DNA from: Metabacillus sp. B2-18
Lineage (GTDB): Bacteria > Bacillota > Bacilli > Bacillales > Bacillaceae
Direction of reading: 5' to 3'
Assembly: GCF_021117275.1 (NCBI RefSeq)
Contig: NZ_CP088245.1
Location: 4,213,501 to 4,277,500 of the forward strand
DNA length: 64,000 nt
Positions 28,993 through 38,084 of this stretch are shown here, in pieces. Below the pieces are notes generated by a model. That model was not told where the DNA came from, did not search any database, and saw only the letters and a program-made list of their open reading frames with translations. The position numbers were made by a program, and so were the translations under genes. Each line of letters begins with the position of its first letter. The stretch's first letter is position 1.

Positions 28993-29009
28993 GAATTTTG
29001 TCAAAAAAA

Positions 29010-29047
29010 AAAGCACCCTTCAGTCAATAAAGACTTTAGGATGCTTT
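29010..29047. terminator. bidirectional terminator between the DMT and aldo-keto reductase genes
   Basis: Imperfect arms AAAGCACCCT / AGGATGCTTT extended by AGTC / GACT, with A run left and T run right; the genes are convergent. Confidence 0.75.
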
Positions 29048-29067
29048 CTTTTATACCTACATATTCA

Positions 29068-29985
29068 TTATGGAAGCACATTACCAGCAGCGCGGAAAAT
29101 ACTATACCATTCCTCACGAGTAAGCTTGATGTCACTGGCTTTCACGCAATCCTTTAATCGACCTTCATTCATTGTACCGATAACAGGCTGCATTTGAGCT
29201 GGGTGACGTAATAACCATGCAATTGCAATCGTTGTATTGCTTACTTCATATTTTTTCGCGATTTCATCGATTTTTTGATTTAATTCTGGGAACTTTTCGT
29301 TTCCTAGAAATACACCTTCAAAAAATCCAAATTGAAACGGTGACCATGGTTGAATGGTAATATCGTGCAATCTACAAAACTCAAGAACACTAGCATCTCT
29401 ATTTACAGCAGCTTCATTTTCCATATTCACATTAAAACCGTTTGAGATCATCGTCGAGTTTGTAATACTTAATTGCAGCTGGTTCGCAACAATTGTTTGT
29501 TTAACTGACTTTTTAAGCAATTGAATCTGCATTGGATTTTGGTTAGAAACACCAAAATGACGTACCTTACCTGAGCTTTCAAGAGTGTCAAAAGCCTCAG
29601 CTACTTCTTCTGGCTCCATCAAAGTATCCGGACGATGAAGAAGCAAAACATCTAGGTAATCAGTTTTTAAGCGTCTTAAGATTCCATCAACTGATTCTAA
29701 AATATGATCTTTAGAAAAATCGAACATTCCATTACGGATACCGCATTTGGATTGTAAGATGATTTTTTCACGAACATCATCGTTCATATGAATCGCATCA
29801 GCAAAAATTTCTTCACATTCTCCTCCACCATAAATATCGGCATGATCGAAGAAATTTGCGCCCAATTCCATTGCTGTTTGGACGAAGTGCTCTGCCTCAT
29901 TTCTTTCAAGTGAATTAATACGCATACAGCCTACTGAGACAACAGGGACGTCTAATGTACTTTTTCCAAGTTTCATTGTCCTCAT
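29068..29985 (-). CDS. aldo-keto reductase (YcsN/YdhF-like)
   Basis: A 305-aa NADPH-dependent oxidoreductase with TIM-barrel fold. Catalytic Asp and Tyr lie in FFDHADIYGGG, the Lys in LQSKCGIRNG and the His in LLLHRPDTL. The C-terminal cofactor motif is VIGTMNEGRLKD. The sequence fits the YcsN/E. coli YdhF subfamily. Start ATG 29985 has AGGAGG ten bases upstream. Convergent with the DMT gene; substrate not known. Confidence 0.87.
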   Translation of the reverse strand: MRTMKLGKSTLDVPVVSVGCMRINSLERNEAEHFVQTAMELGANFFDHADIYGGGECEEIFADAIHMNDDVREKIILQSKCGIRNGMFDFSKDHILESVDGILRRLKTDYLDVLLLHRPDTLMEPEEVAEAFDTLESSGKVRHFGVSNQNPMQIQLLKKSVKQTIVANQLQLSITNSTMISNGFNVNMENEAAVNRDASVLEFCRLHDITIQPWSPFQFGFFEGVFLGNEKFPELNQKIDEIAKKYEVSNTTIAIAWLLRHPAQMQPVIGTMNEGRLKDCVKASDIKLTREEWYSIFRAAGNVLP

Positions 29986-30089
29986 GAATGGAAATCCTCC
30001 TTTAAAAAACTGCTTTATAATGTTGGTTGTCTAACAAGTTATGTAATCTTGGATATGTATCCTTACCGATTTTCCCACATCAGGATAGC

Positions 30090-30121
30090 GTTTACAAGGA
30101 AACAGTGTTTTCCTTGTAAAC
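30090..30121. terminator. perfect 13-bp inverted repeat between two aldo-keto reductase genes
   Basis: Arms GTTTACAAGGAAA / TTTCCTTGTAAAC pair perfectly. A T run follows only on the plus side, so it may act as a terminator or as an operator-like palindrome. Confidence 0.5.
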
Positions 30122-30183
30122 TTTTAGAGCCTAGTTAAAAAAACTTATATAGTACCCTTATAGAAAAATGTAGCACCTACCTA

Positions 30184-31026
30184 TTAAAACTCCTCATACA
30201 CAGCAGGATCTTGATTATTAATTCTACCATCAGGTTGAGTTAACTCTAGAATCATATTCATTTCAGACTCATCCAGAGAAAAGTCAAAAATGGAGATATT
30301 CTCAAGTTGTCGTTTTTTAGATGCTGATTTAGGAATACTAACTGCCCCTAGCTGATAGTGCCAGCGTAAAATAATTTGTGAAACCGATTTGTTGTGATTG
30401 TTAGCAATCTCTTTTAATCTAGAATGTTGTAACACGTCATTAGCTCGTGCTAACGGGCTCCATGACTGAATTTGGACATTATTTTCCTCATGCCATTTTC
30501 TTAGTTCAGCCTGATTAAAAAACGGATGTAGTTCGATTTGATTAATGCTTGGCTTCACTCCTGTTTCTGTTTCGAGACGTTCAATATGTTCTGGTAAAAA
30601 GTTACAAACACCAATTGAACGAATTAACCCTTGTTTTTTGGCATCTATTAATGCCTGCCACGCCTCTACATATAGATTTTGCTTTGGATTTGGCCAATGT
30701 ATTAAATATAAATCATAATAATCAAGATTGGCACGGTATAACGACTCTTCAATCGTCGTAATAGCTTTTTCATATTCCTGATAGCGTCCCGGAAGCTTGG
30801 ACGTAATTCGTAATTCTTCTCGTGAAACTGAACTGCGTCTAACAGCTTCACCGACAGTTCCTTCGTTTTCATAATTATAAGCAGAGTCAATCAGTCGATA
30901 GCCAAGGTCATCTATCGCATTTTGTATAGACTTTATACCTTGATTGCCTTTAAGTTTATATGTTCCTAACCCGATTACCGGAAGGCTACTACCATCATTA
31001 AGGGTTATATTCGGAATTGAAACCAT
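30184..31026 (-). CDS. aldo-keto reductase (YtbE/YvgN-like)
   Basis: A 280-aa AKR with catalytic Asp/Tyr in RLIDSAYNYENE, Lys in RITSKLPGRY and His in LYLIHWPNP. The cofactor end is SIPKSASKKRQLENI. It belongs to a different AKR subgroup (the AKR5/YvgN-YtbE type, 2,5-diketogluconate reductase-like) from its neighbour at 29068, so this is not a tandem duplication. Probably reduces methylglyoxal or other carbonyls (family knowledge). Confidence 0.87.
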   Translation of the reverse strand: MVSIPNITLNDGSSLPVIGLGTYKLKGNQGIKSIQNAIDDLGYRLIDSAYNYENEGTVGEAVRRSSVSREELRITSKLPGRYQEYEKAITTIEESLYRANLDYYDLYLIHWPNPKQNLYVEAWQALIDAKKQGLIRSIGVCNFLPEHIERLETETGVKPSINQIELHPFFNQAELRKWHEENNVQIQSWSPLARANDVLQHSRLKEIANNHNKSVSQIILRWHYQLGAVSIPKSASKKRQLENISIFDFSLDESEMNMILELTQPDGRINNQDPAVYEEF

Positions 31027-31114
31027 ACCTAATCACTCCTATTCATTAATAGTTTTAGGTTACCATATTTTTCAATAAGACTCATAGTATTTGAATTCGT
31101 TCTAGTAATTAAAA

Positions 31115-31141
31115 AACCTTATCCAGCCTTTGGACAAGGTT
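31115..31141 (-). terminator. terminator of the ECF-PHP operon
   Basis: Arms AACCTTATCCA / TGGACAAGGTT (one mismatch) with an A run that becomes a T run on the minus strand. Confidence 0.8.
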
Positions 31142-31160
31142 CTCTACTATATGATTCTAT

Positions 31161-31934
31161 TTATTCAGCAAGCTCTTTTTCCTGCAACAACACCTGTTTT
31201 AATAATTTCTTTACAACAGTTGCTGCTTTTACTTTTAAATACAAATCTTCTGATGTATGTATCTGATAGTCTCCAGCGATGATGCACTTCTGTAAGTCTC
31301 CAACCGTATTGCACTCCATCTTGAGTTCATTATAAACACTGCCGTATTGAAAATATTGATGTGTATCACTTCCACCTACCACCGGCAACCCTATCTCTTT
31401 AGCAAAAGAATTCAGCTTAGAGATATATGCTTCCACTCCTTGTGCATAAAGATCTTTTCCATTAAGATCAAAAGCATCTAATCGGTGGAGCTGTTCTTTA
31501 CTTAGATGATATAAAGGTGTGCTTTCTCGGAAAGCATGGGCACCAATTTTTAATACGGGATAACGATCTGCCAAATCCATAAGCTGATCAAATGGAATAA
31601 AGTGCTCTTCTATTAGATGACTTTCTAAATGACTTCTAATTTCAATTACATCTTCACGATCACCGATCAGCAAGATGTGACCAGTTTCTTTAATATCTAC
31701 TTCAATGCCCGGAAAAAGCTTGAATCCCTCCACATCATAATAACCTTGTTGATAGGAATAGTGTTGATCTAGATAATCATAAATATCATAAAAACGAGTT
31801 GTATTAAAATGCTCTGTCATAGCAACTGCATTTAACCCAATAGCTTTCGCTTCCTTCATCATTTCTCTAAAATAATCCGGCATAAACATTGATTTTTTTG
31901 AAATTTTAACATGACTATGAAAATCGATTTTCAT
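31161..31934 (-). CDS. PHP-domain metal-dependent hydrolase
   Basis: The 257-aa protein has the PHP metal-site motifs in order: DFHSHV (residues 4-9), AMTEHFNT, FPGIEVDI, IGAHAFRES and GGSDTH near residue 200. Such proteins are phosphoesterases, for example histidinol-phosphate phosphatase or polymerase-associated PHP enzymes. This one is last in an operon encoding a whole ECF importer (12 bp after ecfT), under likely control of a divergent RpiR regulator. A phosphorylated or ester-bearing import substrate is therefore plausible (inference). The 3' end LLKQVLLQEKELAE is charged and helical. Confidence 0.82.
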   Translation of the reverse strand: MKIDFHSHVKISKKSMFMPDYFREMMKEAKAIGLNAVAMTEHFNTTRFYDIYDYLDQHYSYQQGYYDVEGFKLFPGIEVDIKETGHILLIGDREDVIEIRSHLESHLIEEHFIPFDQLMDLADRYPVLKIGAHAFRESTPLYHLSKEQLHRLDAFDLNGKDLYAQGVEAYISKLNSFAKEIGLPVVGGSDTHQYFQYGSVYNELKMECNTVGDLQKCIIAGDYQIHTSEDLYLKVKAATVVKKLLKQVLLQEKELAE

Positions 31935-31945
31935 GTTATCCTCCT

Positions 31946-32767
31946 TTATTTGAATAGACTACCTACCATAAACAAACTCACGATATACAAGAATGAGAAT
32001 GCAAGAAAGCTATAATCTAACACCCCAATCTTTAAATGTGCCAACTTTAACTTTTTTACCTCTGGACGATTAAATGCATAAAAGCTTCCCTTTGTTTCAA
32101 GTGCCTCTACGGTTGTTCTTGCTCTTTTTGATGTGCTTAACAATAATGGATAAAACGACAATACCGCGATTTTTGCGAAATAAACAATGTAACGCCAATA
32201 AAGGAATCCATGTTTTTCCGGTGCTTTTCCTCGTAGGCGAAATGATAGAAACACATGATGATATTCTTCAAGTAAACTTGGCAGCATTCGGTAACCATAG
32301 GCAATGCTAAACGAAACTTGACCAGGCACTCCAATTTTTAGTAAGCCATTACTTAATTTTTCCGGATCCATTGAGCAGAAAACAGTAATACTTGCTAAGG
32401 AAATAACCGATAGCTTTAAAGTCAAAATGACTAATGGGAGAATCACATGACTATCTCCACCAAAAAACAAAGAAGCAATTAATAAATATCCCCCTTGTCC
32501 TAATAGCCCTAAGCAAAGAATAAAGATAACCAAGGGTGTTACTTTTGACATAATCGTGGTAATGACCATAAAAATAAACAGGCCTGCCAAAATCACTTTA
32601 TTATGAACAAACCAGGGAGCGATTCCAAAAAACAGATACCAAATAAAGAGAGTTCTAGGATCCAGCTTAGCTAAAAACGTATCATTATTTGCGTAAGCTG
32701 TATTTAGCATTTCAATCTTTATCTGTTCAACTGAGAGTTTTTCAGATAATTTCCGAGCATATTCCAT
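31946..32767 (-). CDS. energy-coupling factor transporter transmembrane protein EcfT
   Basis: A 273-aa scaffold protein linking the ATPase to the substrate-binding component. Start ATG 32767 follows GGAGGGAG; the longer frame to 32806 would overlap the upstream gene further. Several membrane helices are visible, plus the EcfT coupling signature with conserved Ala-Arg-Gly (FRLRGKAPEKHGF and SKRARTTVEALETKG). Its start overlaps the end of the ATPase gene by 26 bp, which suggests translational coupling. Confidence 0.85.
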   Translation of the reverse strand: MEYARKLSEKLSVEQIKIEMLNTAYANNDTFLAKLDPRTLFIWYLFFGIAPWFVHNKVILAGLFIFMVITTIMSKVTPLVIFILCLGLLGQGGYLLIASLFFGGDSHVILPLVILTLKLSVISLASITVFCSMDPEKLSNGLLKIGVPGQVSFSIAYGYRMLPSLLEEYHHVFLSFRLRGKAPEKHGFLYWRYIVYFAKIAVLSFYPLLLSTSKRARTTVEALETKGSFYAFNRPEVKKLKLAHLKIGVLDYSFLAFSFLYIVSLFMVGSLFK

Positions 32768-34466
32768 GTACAAGCTCCCTCCTATCAAAAGCTTGAATAA
32801 AATCATTCACTGTATACGCAAGTGGTGATAGATTCAACCTTCTACTTAACTCTACGATCTGCGGAGGAACAAGTCCCGCTTGCTTAAGTAATTCACTATT
32901 AGAAAAAACAGATTCTCGGGTTCCATCATGAAGAATTTTCCCGTTATTTAGCACGATAATTCTATTTGCACATTCGGCCACTAATTGCATATCATGCGTA
33001 GCAATCATTACTGCTCCCACCTGCTCTTTTAGAGAAGATATAAGTTTTGTAATATGTTTCCGAGTAGCAATATCCAAATTAGCCGTTGGTTCATCAAGTA
33101 GAATAATCGAAGGTTCCATCGCCACTCCAATCGCTAATGATGCTCTTCTTTGTTGTCCTCCACTCATTAATCGGCTGTCTTTTTCTTGTAAATGTTTTAA
33201 TTCAAATTGCTCTATCACTTTGTCAACGACTTTGTCATATCCAGGAACTTTCCTAGCTTTTAAGTAAAACTCCACATCTTTTCGAACACTATCCTCAATA
33301 AACATTTCCTCAGGATTTTGATAGATATAAGTAACAATGTCTGCGATTTTCTCGGGTGAAAGTTTGCGAGTATTTAACCCCTTAACGGAAACATCTCCTT
33401 GCTCCGGCTTTACAAGTCCAGTGATCAACCTCATTAAGGAAGATTTGCCAGCCCCGTTATTACCAACTAACGCAACAATATCTCCATGAGAGATTTCTAA
33501 GTCAAGATTAGTTAACACTGTCTTTTGTGTTCGATTGACCATCTTATATGAAAAACTTACATTTTTAAATTCTATCAGCTTACTTTCGTTGTTTTTCTTT
33601 TGCAAAGATCGCTCTAAACTTAAATCTGATTTCTGTGGGACAGGAAAAAATTGAATAGCCTCTTCTATTGTGACAGGTAATTTTCTTTGCTCTGACTGAG
33701 CTAATTGATAAGCTGCCTGTGTGACCTGTGGCGGATAAATTTGACTCTCCATCAATAAATTTACATGTTGTAATGCTTCTTTTGTCTGCTTTTTCCAGAC
33801 CACTTTTCCTGCGTCCATTAATACAACAGAATCACAGTAATCAGCAATAAATTCTGTATGATGTTCAATAACAATAATCGTTTTTCCGTGTTCTTTGTTT
33901 AACTTTTTTAAGATTTCATAAACCTCTTTTGCATGAAAAGGATCAAGCTGTGCAACAGGTTCATCAATGATTAAGATGCTTTGATCTAGGGACAGTGCAC
34001 CAGCTAATGCTAAAAGATGCTTTTGCCCCCCACTTAACTGCCAAATATATTCCTTTTCAAATGGACTTAAACCTACTAAATGAAGAGCACGCCTACCTCT
34101 TTCTTTATAATCGGGATAGCCAAAATTAAGCGGCGCAAAGCAAGCTTCCTCCAATACACGTGGGCAAACTAGCTGATTTTCAAAATCCTGATAAACATAT
34201 CCCACATCATGTGATAAATCAGCCACTTTATATTCGGTCGTAAGCAGCCCATTCACGAACACCTTGCCCTCAAAATCACCTACATAATAATGTGGAATTA
34301 AGCCATTTAACAATTTACACAGTGTTGATTTCCCACTACCATTACTTCCAATAATCGCGGTAAATTCTCCGCTATTAATAGATAAAGAAACACCCTTTAA
34401 AACTGGATGTTCCCCACCTGGGTATTGAAAGGTAACAGAATCAAGCATAATTTGATTTTTTATCAT
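32742..34466 (-). CDS. ECF transporter ATPase with two fused ABC domains
   Basis: The 574-aa protein combines EcfA1 and EcfA2 in one chain. First half: Walker A IGSNGSGKST near residue 40, signature LSGGQKHLLAL, Walker B ILIIDEPVA. Second half: Walker A VGNNGAGKSS, signature MSGGQQRRASL, Walker B IILLDEPTA. Fusion of both ATPases is seen in some ECF systems such as YkoD. Overlaps the upstream S-component stop by 4 bp (ATGA). Confidence 0.92.
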   Translation of the reverse strand: MIKNQIMLDSVTFQYPGGEHPVLKGVSLSINSGEFTAIIGSNGSGKSTLCKLLNGLIPHYYVGDFEGKVFVNGLLTTEYKVADLSHDVGYVYQDFENQLVCPRVLEEACFAPLNFGYPDYKERGRRALHLVGLSPFEKEYIWQLSGGQKHLLALAGALSLDQSILIIDEPVAQLDPFHAKEVYEILKKLNKEHGKTIIVIEHHTEFIADYCDSVVLMDAGKVVWKKQTKEALQHVNLLMESQIYPPQVTQAAYQLAQSEQRKLPVTIEEAIQFFPVPQKSDLSLERSLQKKNNESKLIEFKNVSFSYKMVNRTQKTVLTNLDLEISHGDIVALVGNNGAGKSSLMRLITGLVKPEQGDVSVKGLNTRKLSPEKIADIVTYIYQNPEEMFIEDSVRKDVEFYLKARKVPGYDKVVDKVIEQFELKHLQEKDSRLMSGGQQRRASLAIGVAMEPSIILLDEPTANLDIATRKHITKLISSLKEQVGAVMIATHDMQLVAECANRIIVLNNGKILHDGTRESVFSNSELLKQAGLVPPQIVELSRRLNLSPLAYTVNDFIQAFDRRELVHGICSEII

Positions 34467-35347
34467 GAAGGAATCCTCTCACTTTGATCCTCATTTGAAC
34501 GTTTGTTTTTATTTTTACTTCTCATGACAATAATTGTTATTGCTGCTACAATCGCGGCAACAGCTATACTTACCCAGTTAAACCAATCACCAAAAGTTCC
34601 GATAAAATCAGCTTCCCATTCCACGTTAAAGCCTGCTTCTGAAAGATATTCAAAAAGAAAGGCTGAGCATGCCAGGAGGATGGAGATCGCAATCAATCTA
34701 GGTCCAATGAGTTCTTTCATAGAATATTTCGTTTTATTGTTTCTTGGTTTCATTCCTAATAGAGGCTCAATTTTCCCATATAATCTAGGCACTAAATATA
34801 AGGTCGGTAATAAGGCAAATAAAATGCCAGAGAAAAGCACATCATTTAAAAACGAAAACCCTTCGATAACAACAACACTTTCTGCTAAGCCAGGTACTGT
34901 TTCCAATTCTTCAATCCCAATCCAAACCTTGGCAATATCAACCGTACAGCTAATGGCCTGATGGATAATCACACCGAGTATCGCTGCAGTACCAACCTGC
35001 AGTTTATTTTTCGGGTCATTTACTAATGTACCAGCAATAAACATAGCTAGAGAGAAGCCAATGAATTTTTCCAATTCACCAAACCCTCCAAACTGCCCTA
35101 GCATAATTTCCCCAAAAATAACTTCACCCAACGATGCTCCTATCGCGGCATATAAAGGATGAAACAAAATACATAAAGTTAAAGGAATAAATGCAAAATA
35201 CTCAATTGAAAATTCTACCGGTCCAACATTTACAGAAGGGACAAGCTCCGTAATCATATTGGAAAGACCATATAGCGACATAGACAAAATAAAGACCATC
35301 ATTTTTTGTGACTGTGTTAATACATATCTTTCTTTCATCTGACTCAT
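34463..35347 (-). CDS. ECF transporter substrate-specific (S) component, substrate unknown
   Basis: A 294-aa membrane protein, larger than most S components (about 180-220 aa). It has about six to seven hydrophobic helices, a long middle insert (residues about 195-220, IEPLLGMKPRNNKTK) and a basic tail. The N-terminal region PVEFSIEYFAFIPLTLCILFHPLYAA resembles S components with an alanine-rich coupling helix. First gene of the operon S-A-T-PHP. The divergent RpiR regulator with a SIS domain suggests a sugar-phosphate-related substrate, but nothing in the sequence names it. Confidence 0.75.
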   Translation of the reverse strand: MSQMKERYVLTQSQKMMVFILSMSLYGLSNMITELVPSVNVGPVEFSIEYFAFIPLTLCILFHPLYAAIGASLGEVIFGEIMLGQFGGFGELEKFIGFSLAMFIAGTLVNDPKNKLQVGTAAILGVIIHQAISCTVDIAKVWIGIEELETVPGLAESVVVIEGFSFLNDVLFSGILFALLPTLYLVPRLYGKIEPLLGMKPRNNKTKYSMKELIGPRLIAISILLACSAFLFEYLSEAGFNVEWEADFIGTFGDWFNWVSIAVAAIVAAITIIVMRSKNKNKRSNEDQSERIPS

Positions 35348-35459
35348 TTTTCCTACCTCCTTCTATTTGATTACCTTTATCTTAAGGTAGCAACTTTAAC
35401 CAAATATGGTAGGAATGTAAAAGTGATGTAAAAAAATTAATATTTTCTAACAATTTGTA

Positions 35460-35495
35460 AAATTTCTTTCATTTAGTACGTTATCATGAAAGATT
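35460..35495. promoter_or_regulatory. possible RpiR operator between the divergent genes
   Basis: Inverted half-sites CTTTCAT (35466 region) and ATGAAAG (35486-35492) flank 13 bp in the 150-bp gap between the ECF operon and the regulator. Candidate only. Confidence 0.35.
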
Positions 35496-35543
35496 GTGTT
35501 AAGATATCTCCAGCCAATTTTCCATGAAAGGAATAATAATATC

Positions 35544-36377
35544 TTGATCACTTTTAACTGGGATACAAAAATGATGTCTCCAAGTCAATACAAAATTGCT
35601 GATTATATTCAAAAAAATACCCAGCTTGTCCTTTTATCAACTGAACAAGAAATTGCTAATGCCGTAAAAGTTAGTATTGCATCTGTCTCTCGTTTTTGGA
35701 GATTAGTAGGGTATAAAAATTTCAAAGATTTTAAAACACAAATGAGCCTTCAACTTGAAGTATCACCTGCAGGAAAGATGAAAAATGTGATGACTAGAGT
35801 TGAAGGCCAAGAGCTACAACATCATACTTTAGATCGGGCCGTTACTCATTTATTCAAAACAATGGAGCAATTTACTGATCAGTCTTTTCAGCAAGCTGTT
35901 AATACACTCAGAAGAGCTTCAACAATCTATTTACACGCACCAGGTCCTTCTCTAGGACTCGCAGAATTAATGGACTACCGATTATCTCGTTTTGGAATGA
36001 ATCTACATACGATGAGGAAATATGGAAGTGAAATATTTGAAGATCTGATGCATATAACAAACGAAGATGTTGTCGTGTTATTTGGCTTTATTCGGCTGCT
36101 ACCCGAAGCAAATGTTATTCTAGATTACAGCAATCAAGTTGGCTACAAAACAATTATTATTACAGATCAGCTCATATCTGAATTTTCCACTAAGGGGGAT
36201 ATTGTCCTTTTTGCTAGTAGAGGAGATTCAAGAGAGTTTCACTCAATGATCGCCCCGATGTTCATTGTTGAAAATCTAATTATATCTCTCGGAATGAAAG
36301 ATAAAGAAGTTAACTTGTCCCGACTTGAACAGCTTAGTCAACTAAGAAAACGATATTCAGCTGAGTTGCCAAGATAA
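35544..36377 (+). CDS. RpiR/MurR-family transcriptional regulator
   Basis: About 277 aa from TTG 35544, chosen because AAAGGA lies upstream at suitable distance and family members begin just before SPSQYKIADYIQ; the frame is open to GTG 35496 and ATG 35571 is another option. Residues about 5-80 are the HTH_6 domain (EIANAVKVSIASVSRFWRLVGYKNFKDFK). Residues about 110-240 are a SIS sugar-phosphate-binding domain (IYLHAPGPSLGLAELMDYRLSRFG). Divergent from the ECF-PHP operon, its probable target. Confidence 0.85.
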   Translation: MITFNWDTKMMSPSQYKIADYIQKNTQLVLLSTEQEIANAVKVSIASVSRFWRLVGYKNFKDFKTQMSLQLEVSPAGKMKNVMTRVEGQELQHHTLDRAVTHLFKTMEQFTDQSFQQAVNTLRRASTIYLHAPGPSLGLAELMDYRLSRFGMNLHTMRKYGSEIFEDLMHITNEDVVVLFGFIRLLPEANVILDYSNQVGYKTIIITDQLISEFSTKGDIVLFASRGDSREFHSMIAPMFIVENLIISLGMKDKEVNLSRLEQLSQLRKRYSAELPR

Positions 36378-36381
36378 AGCA

Positions 36382-36411
36382 AAAAAGCGCACTTATACAA
36401 ATGCGCTTTTT
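36382..36411. terminator. bidirectional terminator
   Basis: Perfect arms AAAAAGCGCA / TGCGCTTTTT between the convergent RpiR and prolyl hydroxylase-like genes. Confidence 0.85.
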
Positions 36412-36424
36412 TCTTTATTTAAAT

Positions 36425-37084
36425 CTATTCTTTCACTCGTTTCCTCCTCATCCATTGTGTTGCCGCCCACTTATCTCCAACAATAACAGGTGCTCCACCA
36501 TGAAGAGTTAACTCATTCAATGTTTGATTATCATAAAAATATTCAAAATAAACGGCCATTCCTTTTTGAGGAGAAACTGAAAAATTCAGCTTAGGAAAGT
36601 ATGTTTCCCCGCCTTCTTCTACATCATTTAAGTACATAACAAGTGTGCTAATTCTAGGATTACTGACAGGTCTACTTGCTGAAGCAAAATAATCATAATG
36701 TTCCTTATACTCTTGGCCGATTTGGTAGTTCAAAACTTGCAGGCCTTCACCATGCTCATAAGGAATGTTCATAATTTGAGCGATTCTTTTTTCAATTCTT
36801 GTAACAAGCTCATATTCTCCATCCTGAAAGAACATACTGCTACTTGTTCTTAGTTCATCTAATTCACGTGAATTTCCAATCTTTGAACGACGCATTCTAT
36901 CTTTGGATAACCTAATTAGTTCATCACATTCTTCATCGCTTAAAACATTTCCTAAAACGGCGATTAGGGGTTCCTCTAATCGTGCAATGATCTTAATTTC
37001 CCGATCATCGGTCATAATTTTATTACCAATGTGATTAAAAATAGATTGTTCTTTAATCGTTAATTCATTAGCATCCATTGTCAA
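36425..37084 (-). CDS. 2OG-Fe(II) oxygenase, prolyl 4-hydroxylase-like
   Basis: A 219-aa dioxygenase. Iron ligands are His and Asp in YKEHYDYF and the distal His in LTLHGGAPVIVGDKW, with the 2-oxoglutarate-binding Lys in the same segment. N-terminal residues 30-60 (PLIAVLGNVLSDEECDELI) match the bacterial P4H pattern known from B. anthracis. Start is taken as TTG 37084, ten bases after GAGG; ATG 37078 is an alternative. Probably hydroxylates proline in a protein or peptide. Monocistronic and close to a second, unlike 2OG oxygenase. Confidence 0.85.
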   Translation of the reverse strand: MTMDANELTIKEQSIFNHIGNKIMTDDREIKIIARLEEPLIAVLGNVLSDEECDELIRLSKDRMRRSKIGNSRELDELRTSSSMFFQDGEYELVTRIEKRIAQIMNIPYEHGEGLQVLNYQIGQEYKEHYDYFASASRPVSNPRISTLVMYLNDVEEGGETYFPKLNFSVSPQKGMAVYFEYFYDNQTLNELTLHGGAPVIVGDKWAATQWMRRKRVKE

Positions 37085-37288
37085 CTTTCATCAACCTCTT
37101 ATTATTTAATTTTTAAAAATTAGATTATGTTGTTAGAACACGCATTATATTGAAATCACCAGATGAACTTAAACCTTTTCATTCAAGGAGAATGTTAAGA
37201 TTGAATTAATTTTACACCTAGCATTTCAGCTTTTCTACTACTTTATTATACATTTTCAAAATGTTTTTCTTTACTAGTTTTAGGCGTT

Positions 37289-38002
37289 TTATTTTGAATC
37301 ATGAAAGATAATTCCTAGTCCAAAACGCTCTCCAGATGTTATTGTACTTACTCCGTGCCGAACTTTGTTTTTATAATATCCTTTCTTACCAAGAGCAGGT
37401 CTTTCATTTGTTGGAAAAATTAATGCACTACCTTGATCAAGTGTAATAACATGGCCTCTGCTCTGAGCACGTGGAATTTGTTCAACTAATAAAGATTCAC
37501 CTCCTGTATAATGTTCATCTCGTTGATTTAAGATGAAGACCACTTGAAACGGAAAGAAAACATCTCCATATAAATCCTGATGTAAGCAGTTAAATCCCCC
37601 TTCTTCATATTTTAAGATTAAAGGAGTTGGCCTCATTTGCTCATGTTCCTCACATCTTTTAATAAACTCCTGCAGTTCTGCTGGATATTGTTCTGGTTTC
37701 TTTAAGTATCCTAACCATCGATTCGCTGTCTTTGCTAGCTCAGGATAAAAAGATTCTCTTAAACTTTGGATCATATCAGGCAATGGATAGGTAAAATATT
37801 TATACTCACCACTCCCAAAGCGATATCTTTGCATATTAATAGTTGTCCTATATAATTCTTCCTCATGATAAATTTGAATGAGCTGCTCACATTCTTCTTT
37901 TGTTAATAGTTGTGGAACTTTAGCAAAGCCTTGGTTATCTAATACTTGTTGAATTGACTGCCAATTTAATTGTTCAACTCGTGATTTTATGTCATGAAGC
38001 AT
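37289..38002 (-). CDS. 2OG-Fe(II) oxygenase superfamily protein
   Basis: The 237-aa protein has the HxD pair in NCLHQDLYGDV, a distal His in KVRHGVSTI and an Arg for 2-oxoglutarate in TSGERFGLGIIF. N-terminal QGFAKVPQLLTKEECEQLI is the usual lead-in helix. It differs strongly from its neighbour at 36425 and fits the group annotated in other bacteria as 2OG-Fe(II) oxygenases of unknown target. Good start with AAGGAGG seven bases before ATG. Substrate unknown. Confidence 0.82.
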   Translation of the reverse strand: MLHDIKSRVEQLNWQSIQQVLDNQGFAKVPQLLTKEECEQLIQIYHEEELYRTTINMQRYRFGSGEYKYFTYPLPDMIQSLRESFYPELAKTANRWLGYLKKPEQYPAELQEFIKRCEEHEQMRPTPLILKYEEGGFNCLHQDLYGDVFFPFQVVFILNQRDEHYTGGESLLVEQIPRAQSRGHVITLDQGSALIFPTNERPALGKKGYYKNKVRHGVSTITSGERFGLGIIFHDSK

Positions 38003-38084
38003 ATTAGACCTCCTTGCACTCTTTACATATAATGGTATTTTTAACTAAATTTGATTCTTTTATGTTTAATTATTGGTAGGAAGG

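Noticed and set aside
28969..29197. Short frames after the DMT gene
   Set aside because: They cover a terminator and the antisense strand of the aldo-keto reductase, with no ribosome binding site.
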